NCBI GenBank assembly: GCA_021782365.1
Contig: JAJXVB010000004.1
Coordinates: forward strand, 62,001 to 126,000
Direction: 5' to 3'
Source of the DNA: Pseudomonadota bacterium
GTDB lineage: Bacteria > Pseudomonadota > Gammaproteobacteria > Burkholderiales > Gallionellaceae
DNA length: 64,000 bases
This document shows, one piece after another, positions 24,494-33,806 of this stretch (the stretch's first letter is position 1; each line of letters opens with the position of its first letter). The notes beneath the pieces were generated by a model that had not been told where the DNA came from, did not search any database, and saw only the letters and a list, made by a program, of their open reading frames with translations. A program made the translations under genes and the position numbers.

Positions 24494-25300
24494 TCACGTC
24501 CTCAGCCAGTTGAACAATTTTGAAAGCCGACTGCGCGGCCTCGCAAACTCCTGCTTCACCTTCACCAGTATCACCGAAACGTTGTCCTTGCCGCCGTTGT
24601 CGTTTGCTGACTGTATCAGCTGATCGGCCGCGAGCTCGAGATTGCCCTGCATCGCGTGCATTATCAGCCCGATGTCTTCGTCCTCGACCATGTCGTTCAA
24701 GCCGTCAGAGCATAGCAGATAGATATCGCCCGCCAGCACATCGTAGAGATGAATCTCGGTTTCGAGCTCCGTGTCTATGCCGACCGCGCGGGTCACGAGA
24801 TTCCTGTTCTGCGAATGCCTGGCCTCTTCGGCGGTGATCATCCCGCAATCCAACTGTTCCTGCAACAGGGAATGGTCCCGGGTGATGGCCTCGAGCATCC
24901 CGCCGCGCAGCCTGTAGAGGCGCGAGTCCCCCACATGCGCGACCGCAACCCGGTTGTCGAAGAAGAGCGCCGAGACCACCGTCGTGCCCATGCCCGCATA
25001 CTGTTCGTCGCTCTTTGCCGCCTGGTAGATGGAGGAATTGGCCTTGTCCACGCTGCGTTCAAGCAGGGAGGCCGCCTGGTTGTCGTTAAGCAATCCCTCC
25101 TTGATGACGGGGACCATCTCGGACATCATCACGGACACGGCTATGCCGCTCGCGACCTCGCCCGCGTTGTAGCCCCCCATGCCGTCGGCGAGCACCATCA
25201 GGCCGCACGCCGCATCGACGGCGACGCTGTCCTCGTTGTGGGAGCGCACCATGCCGGAATCGGTGCGCGCCGCGACCTCCAGCGATTCTTCGAGTCCCAT
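24494..25300 (-). CDS. PP2C-family serine/threonine phosphatase (Stp-like)
   Basis: The ATG at 25300, with AAGGGCGG upstream, gives 268 aa; the longer open frame is not supported. The PPM motifs are all visible: RTDSGMVRSHNEDS, GLMVLADGMGGYNAGE, GMGTTVVSAL, VGDSRLYRLR, LLCSDGLNDMVEDEDI and NGGKDNVSVILV. Metal-binding Asp residues are intact, so it should be an active Mn/Mg-dependent phosphatase. A basic tail (FARPRSRLSKLFNWLRT) ends the protein. It starts 8 bp after the stop of the UspA-like gene. Confidence 0.92.
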   Translation of the reverse strand: MGLEESLEVAARTDSGMVRSHNEDSVAVDAACGLMVLADGMGGYNAGEVASGIAVSVMMSEMVPVIKEGLLNDNQAASLLERSVDKANSSIYQAAKSDEQYAGMGTTVVSALFFDNRVAVAHVGDSRLYRLRGGMLEAITRDHSLLQEQLDCGMITAEEARHSQNRNLVTRAVGIDTELETEIHLYDVLAGDIYLLCSDGLNDMVEDEDIGLIMHAMQGNLELAADQLIQSANDNGGKDNVSVILVKVKQEFARPRSRLSKLFNWLRT

Positions 25301-25308
25301 ATCCGCCC

Positions 25309-25743
25309 TTATCTGACCAGCAACACCGGGCATTCCGCCAGGTGCAGCACGCGAGCCACCACCGAACCCAGCAAAAATTCCTGCAACCCCCCCTTGCCTT
25401 TTCTGCACATCACGATCTGGTCCACGCCCTGCTCGCGCGCGTATTGCGCGATCGTGTCGGCCGGCGTGCCTACGCTGACATGATACCGGTAAGAAAGCCC
25501 AAGCGCATCGAGCCTTGCGCGCGCGGGCTTCAGGGCTGCGAGACCCTCCTCGCGATAGTAGCCGTTGATGGTGTCCTGGCTGATGAAGAGCTTGACGTTG
25601 CCTGTCGCAACCTTCCATTGCACGTTGAGCAGCAGAAGCAGGGGAAGCTCCCTGTACAGTTCCCGGCTGCCGATCGCGTATTCCAGGGCGCGCATGGCGC
25701 CTTCCGTTCCGTCATAGGGGATCAGCATCTTGCATGAGCTCAT
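25309..25743 (-). CDS. Universal stress protein (UspA family)
   Basis: The 144-aa single-domain Usp starts KMLIPYDGTEGAMRALEYAI. The nucleotide-binding C-terminal motif GKGGLQEFLLGSVVARVLH fits G-x2-G-x9-G-S, so this is the ATP-binding type. Its ATG overlaps the TerC-family stop by 4 bp. It belongs to the chain TerC-Usp-PP2C-FHA. Confidence 0.9.
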   Translation of the reverse strand: MSSCKMLIPYDGTEGAMRALEYAIGSRELYRELPLLLLLNVQWKVATGNVKLFISQDTINGYYREEGLAALKPARARLDALGLSYRYHVSVGTPADTIAQYAREQGVDQIVMCRKGKGGLQEFLLGSVVARVLHLAECPVLLVR

Positions 25744-26474
25744 TTCCTGCCTCCCTTGCGCAGCGTCGTTTCCCCCGCGCCGATTTTTTCGTCCACCAGG
25801 TCATATGCGCCCCGCGCGGCGGGCATGCGGCGCGCGAGATACCAGCCCGCGACCAGCACCAGGATCGCGCCCCCTAAAGGCACTAGCCAGTGCGGATAGT
25901 CTTCGATCGACAACGGGAATTCTGCAAGCAGCATCTCTCCCGCCACATATCCCAGGAGCGCGCCTCCCGCATAGATGAAGAAGGGAAAGCGGTCTATCAG
26001 CTTCAGCACAAGCTGGCTGCTCCATGCGATCAGGGGGATGCTGATCAAAAGCCCCAGCACCAGCAAAGCCGCATTGCCCCTTGCCGCGGCCGCAACCCCC
26101 AGCACGTTGTCCAGGCTCATCACGAAATCCGCGATTATGATGGTCCTCACAGCCCCCATCAGCCTCGTGTCCGCCTTCACGTTTCCTTCATTGTGCTCGT
26201 CATCGGGCAGTATCAGCTTCACCCCTATCCAGAGAAGAAGGATCGCGCCCAGAAGCTTCACATAGGGTACCGAGAGCAGGCCGACCGCGAAGAAGGTCAG
26301 CACGATGCGCAGAACAACGGCGCCCATCATGCCGAAAATGACGCCCTTTTTTCGCTGTTCGTCAGGCAGGTTGCGGCAGGCCAGCGCAATCACCACCGCA
26401 TTGTCACCTGACAGAAGCAGATCGATCGCGATGATCTTAAGCACGTCTGCCCATATCTGGCTGTCAGAAAACAT
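25740..26474 (-). CDS. TerC/YjbE-family integral membrane protein
   Basis: About 244 aa from the ATG at 26474 (MFSDSQIWADVLKIIAIDLL). Seven or so helices are predicted, with the two signature acidic motifs LLLSGDNAVVIALACRN and MSLDNVLGVAAAA. It belongs to the YjbE branch of the TerC family, members of which are linked to manganese export and are often under yybP-ykoY riboswitches. The 68-nt leader here is too short for one. Mn2+ handling would suit the metal-dependent PP2C downstream (inference). Confidence 0.82.
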   Translation of the reverse strand: MFSDSQIWADVLKIIAIDLLLSGDNAVVIALACRNLPDEQRKKGVIFGMMGAVVLRIVLTFFAVGLLSVPYVKLLGAILLLWIGVKLILPDDEHNEGNVKADTRLMGAVRTIIIADFVMSLDNVLGVAAAARGNAALLVLGLLISIPLIAWSSQLVLKLIDRFPFFIYAGGALLGYVAGEMLLAEFPLSIEDYPHWLVPLGGAILVLVAGWYLARRMPAARGAYDLVDEKIGAGETTLRKGGRK

Positions 26475-26531
26475 CTCTAGCAATGCATTCCTTCCATAAA
26501 TTAGCCTGTAGCTTGTAGCCAAAACGGCTGG

Positions 26532-26566
26532 CCTGCTACCTGCTACCTGCTACCAGCTACCAGCTT
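26532..26566. repeat. Five tandem heptamers between sucD and the TerC gene
   Basis: CCTGCTA occurs three times in a row, followed by CCAGCTA and CCAGCTT. The array overlaps the last codons and the stop of sucD. Further degenerate GTAGCCT/GTAGCTT units lie at about 26505-26523. The array and those units can pair on the minus strand to form a hairpin. Confidence 0.85.
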
Positions 26567-27430
26567 CTTCATCACGCGTCCCATCTCCGCCGGGTTGCGC
26601 GTGATATGTATCCCGCATTCCTCCATCACCGCGAGCTTGTCCTCGGCCCCACCCTGTCCTCCTGAGATGATCGCGCCCGCATGCCCCATGCGCTTGCCTG
26701 GAGGCGCTGTCAGCCCTGCGATGAAACCGACCACGGGCTTTTTCATGTTTTCCCTGATCCAGCGCGCGCAGTTCTCCTCATCGCTGCCGCCTATCTCTCC
26801 CACCATGATCACCGCATCGGTGTCCGGGTCTTCGTTGAAGAGCCTCATCACGTCGATGTGCTTCATGCCGTTGATCGGATCCCCGCCTATCCCAACGCAG
26901 GAGGACTGACCCAAGCCCAGCGCCGTGAGCTGCCCGACCGCCTCATAGGTCAAGGTGCCGGAGCGCGAGACCACGCCTATGCGCCCCTTTTTGTGGATGT
27001 GGCCCGGCATGATGCCTATCTTGATCTCGTCCGGCGTGATGAGCCCGGGGCAGTTGGGGCCTATCAGCCTGGTGCGCCTGCCCTGCATCCTGCGGCGCGT
27101 CCTGATCATGTCGTGGACGGGTATGCCCTCGGTGATGCAGATCACGAGATCGAGATCCGCATCGACCGCCTCGTCTATCGCCGCAGCCGCATAGGCGGGA
27201 GGAACGTAGATCACCGAAACCGTCGCTCCGGTCTGTTTCTTCGCCTCTTCGACGCTGTCGTAGATCGGGACATTCTGGAAGCTCTGCCCTCCCTTGCCTG
27301 GCGTCACACCCGCCACGAAGCAATTCGCGCCGTTGGCATAGGCGATGCAGTTCGTCGTGTGAAACTGTCCCACCTTGCCAGTCATGCCCTGCGTCAAGAC
27401 GCGCGTATTCTTGTCTATCAGTATCGCCAT
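26543..27430 (-). CDS. sucD: Succinyl-CoA synthetase, alpha subunit
   Basis: 295 aa from the ATG at 27430, which has GAGGGGAT upstream. [20 protein letters not shown] and [12 protein letters not shown] are diagnostic. The phosphohistidine is His250 in [13 protein letters not shown]. It catalyses succinyl-CoA + ADP + Pi to succinate + CoA + ATP with SucC in the TCA cycle. The final residues (LVAGSR) and the stop are encoded by a tandem heptamer array, so its C-terminus may vary between strains. It starts 1 bp after the sucC stop. Confidence 0.96.
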   Translation of the reverse strand: MAILIDKNTRVLTQGMTGKVGQFHTTNCIAYANGANCFVAGVTPGKGGQSFQNVPIYDSVEEAKKQTGATVSVIYVPPAYAAAAIDEAVDADLDLVICITEGIPVHDMIRTRRRMQGRRTRLIGPNCPGLITPDEIKIGIMPGHIHKKGRIGVVSRSGTLTYEAVGQLTALGLGQSSCVGIGGDPINGMKHIDVMRLFNEDPDTDAVIMVGEIGGSDEENCARWIRENMKKPVVGFIAGLTAPPGKRMGHAGAIISGGQGGAEDKLAVMEECGIHITRNPAEMGRVMKKLVAGSR

Positions 27431-27431
27431 C

Positions 27432-28589
27432 TTATCCCCTCGCCGCGGCAACCGCCTTCTGCGCTGCGTCTGCCATGTCGCTGCCCGAGATGATGGGCAG
27501 GCCGGAATCCTCGAGTATCTGCTTTCCGATATCCACATTGGTCCCTTCAAGCCTAACCACCAGCGGGACCTCGAGATGCACCTCGCGCACCGCGGCGACG
27601 ATGCCCTCCGCGATCACGTCGCACTTCATGATGCCGCCGAATATGTTGACCAGGATGGCCTTGAGCCTCGGATTCTTCAGCATCAGCTTGAATGCCTCGG
27701 TCACCTTCTCGCGGCTGGCCCCCCCTCCCACATCCAGGAAGTTTGCGGGATTTCCGCCGTAGAGCTTGATGATGTCCATGGTCGCCATCGCGAGCCCCGC
27801 GCCGTTCACGAGGCAGGCGATGTCGCCGTCCAGGGAGATGTAACTCAAATCAAACTTGGACGCCTCGATCTCGGCCGGATCCTCCTCGTCGAGATCGCGG
27901 TAGGCGATGATCTCCGGATGACGGTAGAGCGCATTCGAATCGAAATTGAATTTCGCATCCAGCGCGAGCAGCGAACCATCAAGAGTCAGCACCAGCGGAT
28001 TGATTTCGGCCAGCATCGCATCCTTCTCGACGAAGGCCTTGTAGAGCCCCTGGAAGAGACTGGCCGCGCTCCTCAAATTTGCAATACCGATCGCGCTCGC
28101 CGCCTCTTCCGCGTCCTTGTCGAACAGCCCCGATTCGGGGTCTATGCGCACCGTGTGTATCTTCTCCGGGCTTTCCTTCGCGACCTCCTCTATCTCCATC
28201 CCGCCTTCGCTGCTCGCAAGCAGTGCGACGCGCTGGCTTTCCCGGTCGACCACCATGCCGAGATAATATTCGCGCTCGATCGCGATTCCCTCCTCGATCA
28301 GGAGCCTGCGCACGACCTGCCCGTCTGGTCCCGTCTGGTGGGTTACCAGTTTCATGCCCAGCATCTGGTCTGCGAAATTGCGCACCTCGTCAAGGCTGCG
28401 CGCGACTTTCACGCCTCCGCCCTTGCCACGTCCTCCCGCATGTATCTGCGCCTTGACCACCCATGCGCTGCCACCCAGGCTCTGGGCAACGGCTACGGCC
28501 TCGTCCGCGCTGAAGCAGGCCTTGCCGCGCGGAGTGGGCACGCCGTACTCTCGCAGGATTTCCTTGCCCTGATATTCGTGTATCTTCAT
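27432..28589 (-). CDS. sucC: Succinyl-CoA synthetase, beta subunit (ADP-forming)
   Basis: The 385-aa protein starts [20 protein letters not shown]. The ATP-grasp domain includes [18 protein letters not shown], and the C-terminal ligase domain includes [17 protein letters not shown] and [11 protein letters not shown]. It forms the heterodimer or tetramer with SucD. It lies 64 bp downstream of ppsA on the same strand. Confidence 0.96.
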   Translation of the reverse strand: MKIHEYQGKEILREYGVPTPRGKACFSADEAVAVAQSLGGSAWVVKAQIHAGGRGKGGGVKVARSLDEVRNFADQMLGMKLVTHQTGPDGQVVRRLLIEEGIAIEREYYLGMVVDRESQRVALLASSEGGMEIEEVAKESPEKIHTVRIDPESGLFDKDAEEAASAIGIANLRSAASLFQGLYKAFVEKDAMLAEINPLVLTLDGSLLALDAKFNFDSNALYRHPEIIAYRDLDEEDPAEIEASKFDLSYISLDGDIACLVNGAGLAMATMDIIKLYGGNPANFLDVGGGASREKVTEAFKLMLKNPRLKAILVNIFGGIMKCDVIAEGIVAAVREVHLEVPLVVRLEGTNVDIGKQILEDSGLPIISGSDMADAAQKAVAAARG

Positions 28590-28653
28590 GATGGATCGAT
28601 CACATGTACCGCAAAGCCGCCATCTTACCGAATATTCCGGCGGCCTGCGAAAT

Positions 28654-31002
28654 TTAGCGCCCGAGTTTCCGCCAGGTGTCGAGCAGCGTGTCGGGGTTCA
28701 GCGATATGCTCTGTATGCCGTGCTCCATCAGCCACATCGCGAAATCGAAATGGTCCGAAGGACCCTGGCCGCATATGCCGACGTATTTCCCCATGCGGTT
28801 GCAGGCGGATATCGCCATCTGCAAGAGCGCCTTGACCGCAGGATTCCTCTCGTCGAATCTGTCAGCAACGAGGCTCGAATCGCGATCCAGCCCCAGCGTC
28901 AGCTGGGTCAAGTCGTTCGAACCTATCGAGAAGCCGTCGAAGTATTGCAGGAAATCCTCCGCCAGGAGCGCATTGGAAGGGATCTCGCACATCATGATCA
29001 GGCGCAGCCCGTTTTCTCCGCGCTTCAACCCGTTCTTCTGCAGCGCGTCTATCACCTCCTTCGCCTCGTCCACCGTGCGCACGAAAGGCACCATGATCTC
29101 GACGTTGGAATATCCCATCTCCTCGCGCACCTTCTTCATCGCGCGGCATTCGAGCTCGAAGGATTCCTTGTCGACGACATAGCGCCCAGCCCCCCTGAAG
29201 CCTATCATCGGGTTCTCCTCCAATGGCTCGAAGAGTTCTCCGCCGATAAGCTTCCGGTATTCGTTGGACTTGAAATCGGAAAGGCGCACAATCACGGGTC
29301 GGGGCCAGAATCCCGCGGCCAGCGTGGCCACCCCTTCCGCCATCTTCTCCACGTAGAAATCGACAGGGCTCCTGTAGCCCACAGCCTTCTCCGAGACCTG
29401 TGTCTTAAGGCCTTCCGGCAGGCCGTCGAATCCCAGCACCGCCTTGGGATGCACGCCTATCATGTTGTTGATCACGAACTCCAGGCGCGCAAGTCCTATT
29501 CCTGCGGAAGGAAGCTGGGCGAATTCGAAAGCCAGCATGGGGTTGCCGACGTTCAGCATCAGCTTGACCGGCAATGCCGGAAGCTCGGTGCTGCCCGATG
29601 CGACGATGTCGAAGGGAATGCTGCCCCTGTAAACATAGCCCGTGTCACCTTCGGCGCAGGATGCGGTGACCATCTCCCCGTCGCCCAGGGCTTCGGTCGC
29701 ATCGCCGCAGCCCACGATAGCCGGGATTCCAAGCTCCCTCGCGATGATCGCGGCATGGCAGGTGCGCCCTCCGCGGTTGGTGATGATGGCCGACGCCTTC
29801 TTCATCACCGGCTCCCAGTTCGGATCCGTCATGTCCGTGACCAGGACGTCTCCTGCTTCGACACGACCCATCTCGGCTATGTCGGCCACCAGCCTCACGC
29901 GGCCGGCGCCTATCTTCTGGCCGATCGCGCGCCCCTCGACGAGCACCTCGCCTCTCTTAGATAGCCTGTATTTCCCTGCACTTCCGGCAGCCTCCTGGGA
30001 CTGCACGGTCTCTGGACGCGCCTGCAGGATGTAGATCCTGCCATCCTGCCCGTCCAGTCCCCATTCGATGTCCATGGGGCGTCCGTAGTGCTTTTCTATC
30101 GCCATCGCATGGCGCGCAAGCTCGATCACGTTCCGGTCCGAAATCGAGAAGCTCCTGCGCATCTCGGGCGGCACTTCCTCGACCCGGGTTGAAACCCCGG
30201 CTGCGCGCTTCTCGTCGAAAACCATGCGCTGCATCTTGGAACCCAGGCTGCGCCTCAGGACTGCGAGGCGACCCTCTTCCAGCTTCTGCTTGTGCACATA
30301 GAATTCGTCCGGATTGACCGATCCCTGCACGACCATCTCGCCAAGGCCGTAGCTCGCCGTGATGAAGACCACATCTCTGAAGCCCGACTCGGTATCGAGC
30401 GTGAACATAACGCCAGATGCGCCGAGGTCCGATCTCACCATGCGCTGCACTCCCGCGGAAAGCGCGACATGTCCCGTATAGCCGGTATGCACGCGATAGG
30501 AGATCGCCCTGTCGTTGTAGAGAGATGCGAAGACTTCCTTTACCGCATGCAGCACGTTGTCGATGCCGTGGATGTTGAGGAAGGTCTCCTGCTGGCCGGC
30601 AAAGGAAGCATCCGGCATGTCCTCGGCGGTCGCCGACGACCTCACCGCTACGCTCGCATCTCCGCCTTCCATGAGCCTTTCATAGTGCTCGCGTATCTCC
30701 TTCTCCAGCCTAGCTGGCAGCGGCGCCTGAATTATCCAGCCGCGTATCTCGGCGCCCGCTTTGGCAAGTTTTTCCACGTCCGATACGTCGAGCCCGGCAA
30801 GCACCTCCGCGATTCCATGGTCCAGCCCGCTCTCGGCAAGGAAGTCTCGGTAGGCATCCGCCGTTGTCGCAAATCCCCCTGGCACTGAGACGCCGGCCTC
30901 CCCCAGATGCCTGATCATCTCGCCAAGGGATGCGTTCTTGCCGCCCACGATCTCGACGTCCGAGATGCCCAGCGACTGAAATGGGATGACGTATGGATGC
31001 AT
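28654..31002 (-). CDS. ppsA: Phosphoenolpyruvate synthase
   Basis: The 782-aa protein has a GGAGAG ribosome-binding site. It has an N-terminal ATP-binding domain ([37 protein letters not shown]) and a swivelling phosphohistidine domain [18 protein letters not shown], with catalytic His416 and regulatory Thr414. The C-terminal PEP/pyruvate TIM barrel contains GIGLARLEF and [18 protein letters not shown]. It makes PEP from pyruvate and ATP, feeding gluconeogenesis. The gene for its Thr-specific regulator lies 19 bp upstream, as is usual. Confidence 0.96.
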   Translation of the reverse strand: MHPYVIPFQSLGISDVEIVGGKNASLGEMIRHLGEAGVSVPGGFATTADAYRDFLAESGLDHGIAEVLAGLDVSDVEKLAKAGAEIRGWIIQAPLPARLEKEIREHYERLMEGGDASVAVRSSATAEDMPDASFAGQQETFLNIHGIDNVLHAVKEVFASLYNDRAISYRVHTGYTGHVALSAGVQRMVRSDLGASGVMFTLDTESGFRDVVFITASYGLGEMVVQGSVNPDEFYVHKQKLEEGRLAVLRRSLGSKMQRMVFDEKRAAGVSTRVEEVPPEMRRSFSISDRNVIELARHAMAIEKHYGRPMDIEWGLDGQDGRIYILQARPETVQSQEAAGSAGKYRLSKRGEVLVEGRAIGQKIGAGRVRLVADIAEMGRVEAGDVLVTDMTDPNWEPVMKKASAIITNRGGRTCHAAIIARELGIPAIVGCGDATEALGDGEMVTASCAEGDTGYVYRGSIPFDIVASGSTELPALPVKLMLNVGNPMLAFEFAQLPSAGIGLARLEFVINNMIGVHPKAVLGFDGLPEGLKTQVSEKAVGYRSPVDFYVEKMAEGVATLAAGFWPRPVIVRLSDFKSNEYRKLIGGELFEPLEENPMIGFRGAGRYVVDKESFELECRAMKKVREEMGYSNVEIMVPFVRTVDEAKEVIDALQKNGLKRGENGLRLIMMCEIPSNALLAEDFLQYFDGFSIGSNDLTQLTLGLDRDSSLVADRFDERNPAVKALLQMAISACNRMGKYVGICGQGPSDHFDFAMWLMEHGIQSISLNPDTLLDTWRKLGR

Positions 31003-31021
31003 GTTGAGTCTCTCCGAATGA

Positions 31022-31840
31022 TTACGAACCGTTTGCTTTCCTGTTGACCGCCTGCATCAGATGCACCGCCATCTCCTCGATGGAGCGCGAGGTCATGTCA
31101 AACCAGGTGATCCCCGCGCGGCGCATCAGGCTTTCTGCGGCGGCGACCTCGGCCCTGCAGTTGGCCAGCGAAGCGTAGCGGCTGTGGGGGCGGCGCTCTT
31201 CCCTTATCCTGTGCAGCTGTTCCGGCGATATGGTAAGCCCATAAAGCTTGTCGCGAAAGGGGGCCAGGGGAGGGGGAAGGGTGTCGCGCTCGAAATCCTC
31301 CGGTATCAGCGGATAGTTCGCCGCCATCAGGCCGAACTGCAGGGACAGGTAAAGGCTGGTCGGCGTCTTTCCACAGCGCGACACACCTACCAGGATCACG
31401 TCCGCGCTCTTCAGGTCCGCCGCCGAGACGCCGTCGTCGTGGGCGAGCGCAAAATTCATCGCAGCGATGCGCCTCGCATATTCGCGGTTCTCCTGACCGT
31501 GGCTTCGACCAACGCTGTGGTTGGAGCGCTGCCCGAGCTCATGTTCGAGCGGCGAAATGAAGGCATCGAAGAGGTCCATGAAGAGCGCATCGGACATGCG
31601 CAGCCTTCTGCTGATCTCCTCGTTCATCAGCGTCATGAATACCAGGGGCCGCACGCCGTCCTGTTTGTAAATCTCCTCGATGCGCAGGAGGCAATTCTCG
31701 ACCTTTTCGAGACTGTCTATGAAAGGGAATCGAACGGGACGGAAATCGATGCCTGCGAATTGCGAGAGCAGGCCGTTGCCCAGCGTCTCCGCGGTGATCC
31801 CGGTTCCATCCGAGATGAAGATCACGGTGCGTCTGTTCAT
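31022..31840 (-). CDS. ppsR: PEP synthase regulatory protein (bifunctional kinase/pyrophosphorylase, DUF299)
   Basis: The 272-aa protein starts [20 protein letters not shown], the family signature. The P-loop GVSRCGKT is at residues 152-159. It inactivates PpsA by ADP-dependent phosphorylation of the Thr next to the catalytic His, and reactivates it by Pi-dependent dephosphorylation. It lies directly upstream of ppsA and overlaps the metallopeptidase gene by 4 bp. Confidence 0.94.
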   Translation of the reverse strand: MNRRTVIFISDGTGITAETLGNGLLSQFAGIDFRPVRFPFIDSLEKVENCLLRIEEIYKQDGVRPLVFMTLMNEEISRRLRMSDALFMDLFDAFISPLEHELGQRSNHSVGRSHGQENREYARRIAAMNFALAHDDGVSAADLKSADVILVGVSRCGKTPTSLYLSLQFGLMAANYPLIPEDFERDTLPPPLAPFRDKLYGLTISPEQLHRIREERRPHSRYASLANCRAEVAAAESLMRRAGITWFDMTSRSIEEMAVHLMQAVNRKANGS

Positions 31841-32373
31841 GCCTGCCCTGTTGCATTGCCCCAGAGCGGCGACCCGCCTTCGGCAAGATACGAGAGATAG
31901 GCCCTGACCTCGAATTCCAGCTTGAGGTATTCGGGCTCCATGTGCGTGCAGAACTGGTAGAAGGCCCTGTTGTGCTCATGTTCCCTGAAATGGGCAAGCT
32001 CGTGCACGGCGATCATGCGCAGGAATTCAGGGGGAGCATCCTTGAAAAGAGCAGCGATCCTGATCTCGCGGCAGGCCTTGAGCCTCGCGCCCTGTGTGCG
32101 CGAGATGCCAGAATGCAGGCCAAGCGCACGGTTCACGACATGCAGGTTGCTGTCGTAGGCAACCCTGTTCAAACGCTCTGCGTTGCGCAGGAATTCCTGC
32201 TTGATCCGCGTCATGTAGTCGTAAAGCGCCTTGTCCGTGCGAACGCCGTGCGCAGACGGATATTTCCTGAGCAGCATCGCTGCAAGCCTGCCCTGCCCGA
32301 TCAGTTCCCGCGCATTCTGCACCAGCTGCTCGGGATAACCTGCAAGATAGTTCGTGTGTGATCCGGGGCGCAT
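31837..32373 (-). CDS. YgjP-like zinc metallopeptidase
   Basis: The 178-aa soluble protein has the zinc motif HELAHFREHEHNRAFYQF: HExxH with a third His five residues on. The N-terminal half is helical and Arg-rich, and the C-terminal part contains EPEYLKLEFEVRAYLSYL. The pattern fits the YgjP/DUF45 group of M48-like peptidases. The target is unknown. Its 3' end overlaps ppsR by ATGA, so it may be co-translated with the ppsR-ppsA operon. Confidence 0.78.
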   Translation of the reverse strand: MRPGSHTNYLAGYPEQLVQNARELIGQGRLAAMLLRKYPSAHGVRTDKALYDYMTRIKQEFLRNAERLNRVAYDSNLHVVNRALGLHSGISRTQGARLKACREIRIAALFKDAPPEFLRMIAVHELAHFREHEHNRAFYQFCTHMEPEYLKLEFEVRAYLSYLAEGGSPLWGNATGQA

Positions 32374-32458
32374 GTGAATTCCTCCCGCTGCATTATCTTC
32401 CTTTGCGGGGGGCTGCGCCAGTGCGTTTACGAAGGCCGCCCAGGGACGGCCGGCTTAC

Positions 32459-32641
32459 TCACATCTGCGAATCGTAGTAATAGTGCATGTCGTCCGGATT
32501 GTAGTCGGGATGCATGGACATCTCTTCCGCGATCGCGTCGTCCTTGATCTGTTCACTGCTGCGCTTGTCCGGACACATCAGGAAAAGCAATGATGCTGCG
32601 ATTGCACAGGTTGTATATTTTGTTTGCAGGCTGTTTATCAT
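32459..32641 (-). CDS. Small hypothetical protein with hydrophobic N-terminus
   Basis: This 60-codon frame begins MINSLQTKYTTCAIAASLLF and ends in an acidic, Tyr/Met/His-rich tail (HPDYNPDDMHYYYDSQM). GGGAG lies 7 nt before the ATG. The hydrophobic stretch (about 10-23) could be a signal peptide or anchor. I recognise no family. It is probably a real, exported small protein, but codon-level evidence is limited by its length. Confidence 0.45.
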   Translation of the reverse strand: MINSLQTKYTTCAIAASLLFLMCPDKRSSEQIKDDAIAEEMSMHPDYNPDDMHYYYDSQM

Positions 32642-32837
32642 GATGATCTCCCAATCCCAAAGTTAATGGAAACTGCAAGACATACCTAGCAAATGTCGTG
32701 CCACTGGCCTGGCGTTCATTCCATCGCTCGGCCAAGAATGCTTTGCGGATGCTGCTTCCTCCTGCATTTCACTGACAAACGGGGCATTCCCGATCTCCAG
32801 GGTTCGCGCCATCGCGCCGAAAGAAGATGCATCTGCA

Positions 32838-32864
32838 TGGTGCAAAATAATCCCAATTGCACCA
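32838..32864. promoter_or_regulatory. 8-bp inverted repeat upstream of the zinc-binding diguanylate cyclase
   Basis: TGGTGCAA-N11-TTGCACCA is a perfect inverted repeat 28 bp before the cyclase ATG, inside the otherwise empty divergent region 32642-32892. It could bind a dimeric regulator or fold in the mRNA leader. No clear -10/-35 pair could be placed. Confidence 0.45.
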
Positions 32865-32892
32865 GAATGCAACCCTGCGACAACGGGACCGG

Positions 32893-33771
32893 ATGAACAT
32901 GTTGAAACCTGCCAGCCATACAGACAAATTCATCGTCGAATTCGATGCGGCAATCGAGGCCCACATGAACTGGACGAGGCGTATATTGCGTTGTGCAGTG
33001 CTGCACACGCCGCCCGGAGACGACGTGATGTCGCCCATCGCCCACATGCTTTGCCAGTTCGGACACTGGTTCAGGCTGAACACTGAACGCTTCGAGGAAC
33101 TGGATTCGGAATCCGTACCCCAGGTTGAAATGCTGCACCAATCGATGCACGATGCGATGCGCAGCATCTGTAAAGATGTGATGAAGGGGAGCGCTGGACT
33201 GGAAGCCGATCTCGAAAAGTTCGAGCGCTCCCAATCCGAACTGCTCACGCTGCTAGCAAGGCTCAAGACGCTCTGCATCTCCAATGCGGTAAGGCACGAT
33301 CCGCTGACGGGGCTCCCGCTGCGCCACGGCATAGAGAGGGATTACGCGCTTTGCATGAAGGACGCGAGGCGCAACCATACGCGTGTCTATGTGGTATTGA
33401 TCGACGTCGATCATTTCAAGCGCATCAACGACGAATACGGGCACCCTGCAGGAGACCTGGCGCTGCAGCAGCTTGCCAATACCTTGAAATCCGTCCTGCG
33501 CGACAACGAACCGCTATACCGTTTCGGCGGAGAGGAATTCCTCTGGCTGATGCGCTGCGATTCGGCGATGGAGGCCGAGAAGTCGGCAAGCCGCCTGGTC
33601 AGCACGATACGCGAGACGCCCATAGACGGACTTTTAATCCCGATGACGGTCACGCTTGGCTTGGCCCAGGCGGGCGAACTTGAAGAACTTTCCAGCGCGA
33701 TCAAACGCGCGGATGTCGCGCTTTATCAGGGCAAGATGGACGGACGGGACCGTTTCGTCATCGCATCCTGA
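32893..33771 (+). CDS. dgcZ: Diguanylate cyclase with N-terminal CZB zinc-sensor domain (DgcZ-like)
   Basis: 292 aa from the ATG at 32893. The N-terminal domain (about 10-110) has the four chemoreceptor zinc-binding ligands His24 (EAHMNW), Cys54 (MLCQFGHW), His82 and His86 (LHQSMHD). These are nearly identical in spacing to His22/Cys52/His79/His83 of E. coli DgcZ. The GGDEF domain carries HDPLTGLPLRHGIERD, VVLIDVDHFKRINDEYGH and the active-site RFGGEEF. The I-site is RDNE rather than RxxD. It should make c-di-GMP and be inhibited by Zn2+. Confidence 0.88.
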   Translation: MNMLKPASHTDKFIVEFDAAIEAHMNWTRRILRCAVLHTPPGDDVMSPIAHMLCQFGHWFRLNTERFEELDSESVPQVEMLHQSMHDAMRSICKDVMKGSAGLEADLEKFERSQSELLTLLARLKTLCISNAVRHDPLTGLPLRHGIERDYALCMKDARRNHTRVYVVLIDVDHFKRINDEYGHPAGDLALQQLANTLKSVLRDNEPLYRFGGEEFLWLMRCDSAMEAEKSASRLVSTIRETPIDGLLIPMTVTLGLAQAGELEELSSAIKRADVALYQGKMDGRDRFVIAS

Positions 33772-33806
33772 GAAGCGCCCTGAACACGAACTTAAGGAGA
33801 CTATAC

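Noticed and set aside
26475-26542. Mn riboswitch (yybP-ykoY) upstream of the TerC gene
   Set aside because: The leader is under 70 nt, is filled by heptamer repeats, and lacks the conserved riboswitch loops.
26532-26566. CRISPR array
   Set aside because: Units are 7 bp, directly tandem with no spacers, and there are no cas genes.
28616-28644. GCCGCC...GGCGGC hairpin between ppsA and sucC as a terminator
   Set aside because: The loop is 17 nt and there is no T-run on the minus strand, so it is not a convincing intrinsic terminator.
32433-32452. GGCCG...CGGCC hairpin downstream of the 60-aa ORF
   Set aside because: The stem is short with no T-tract; termination could not be supported.
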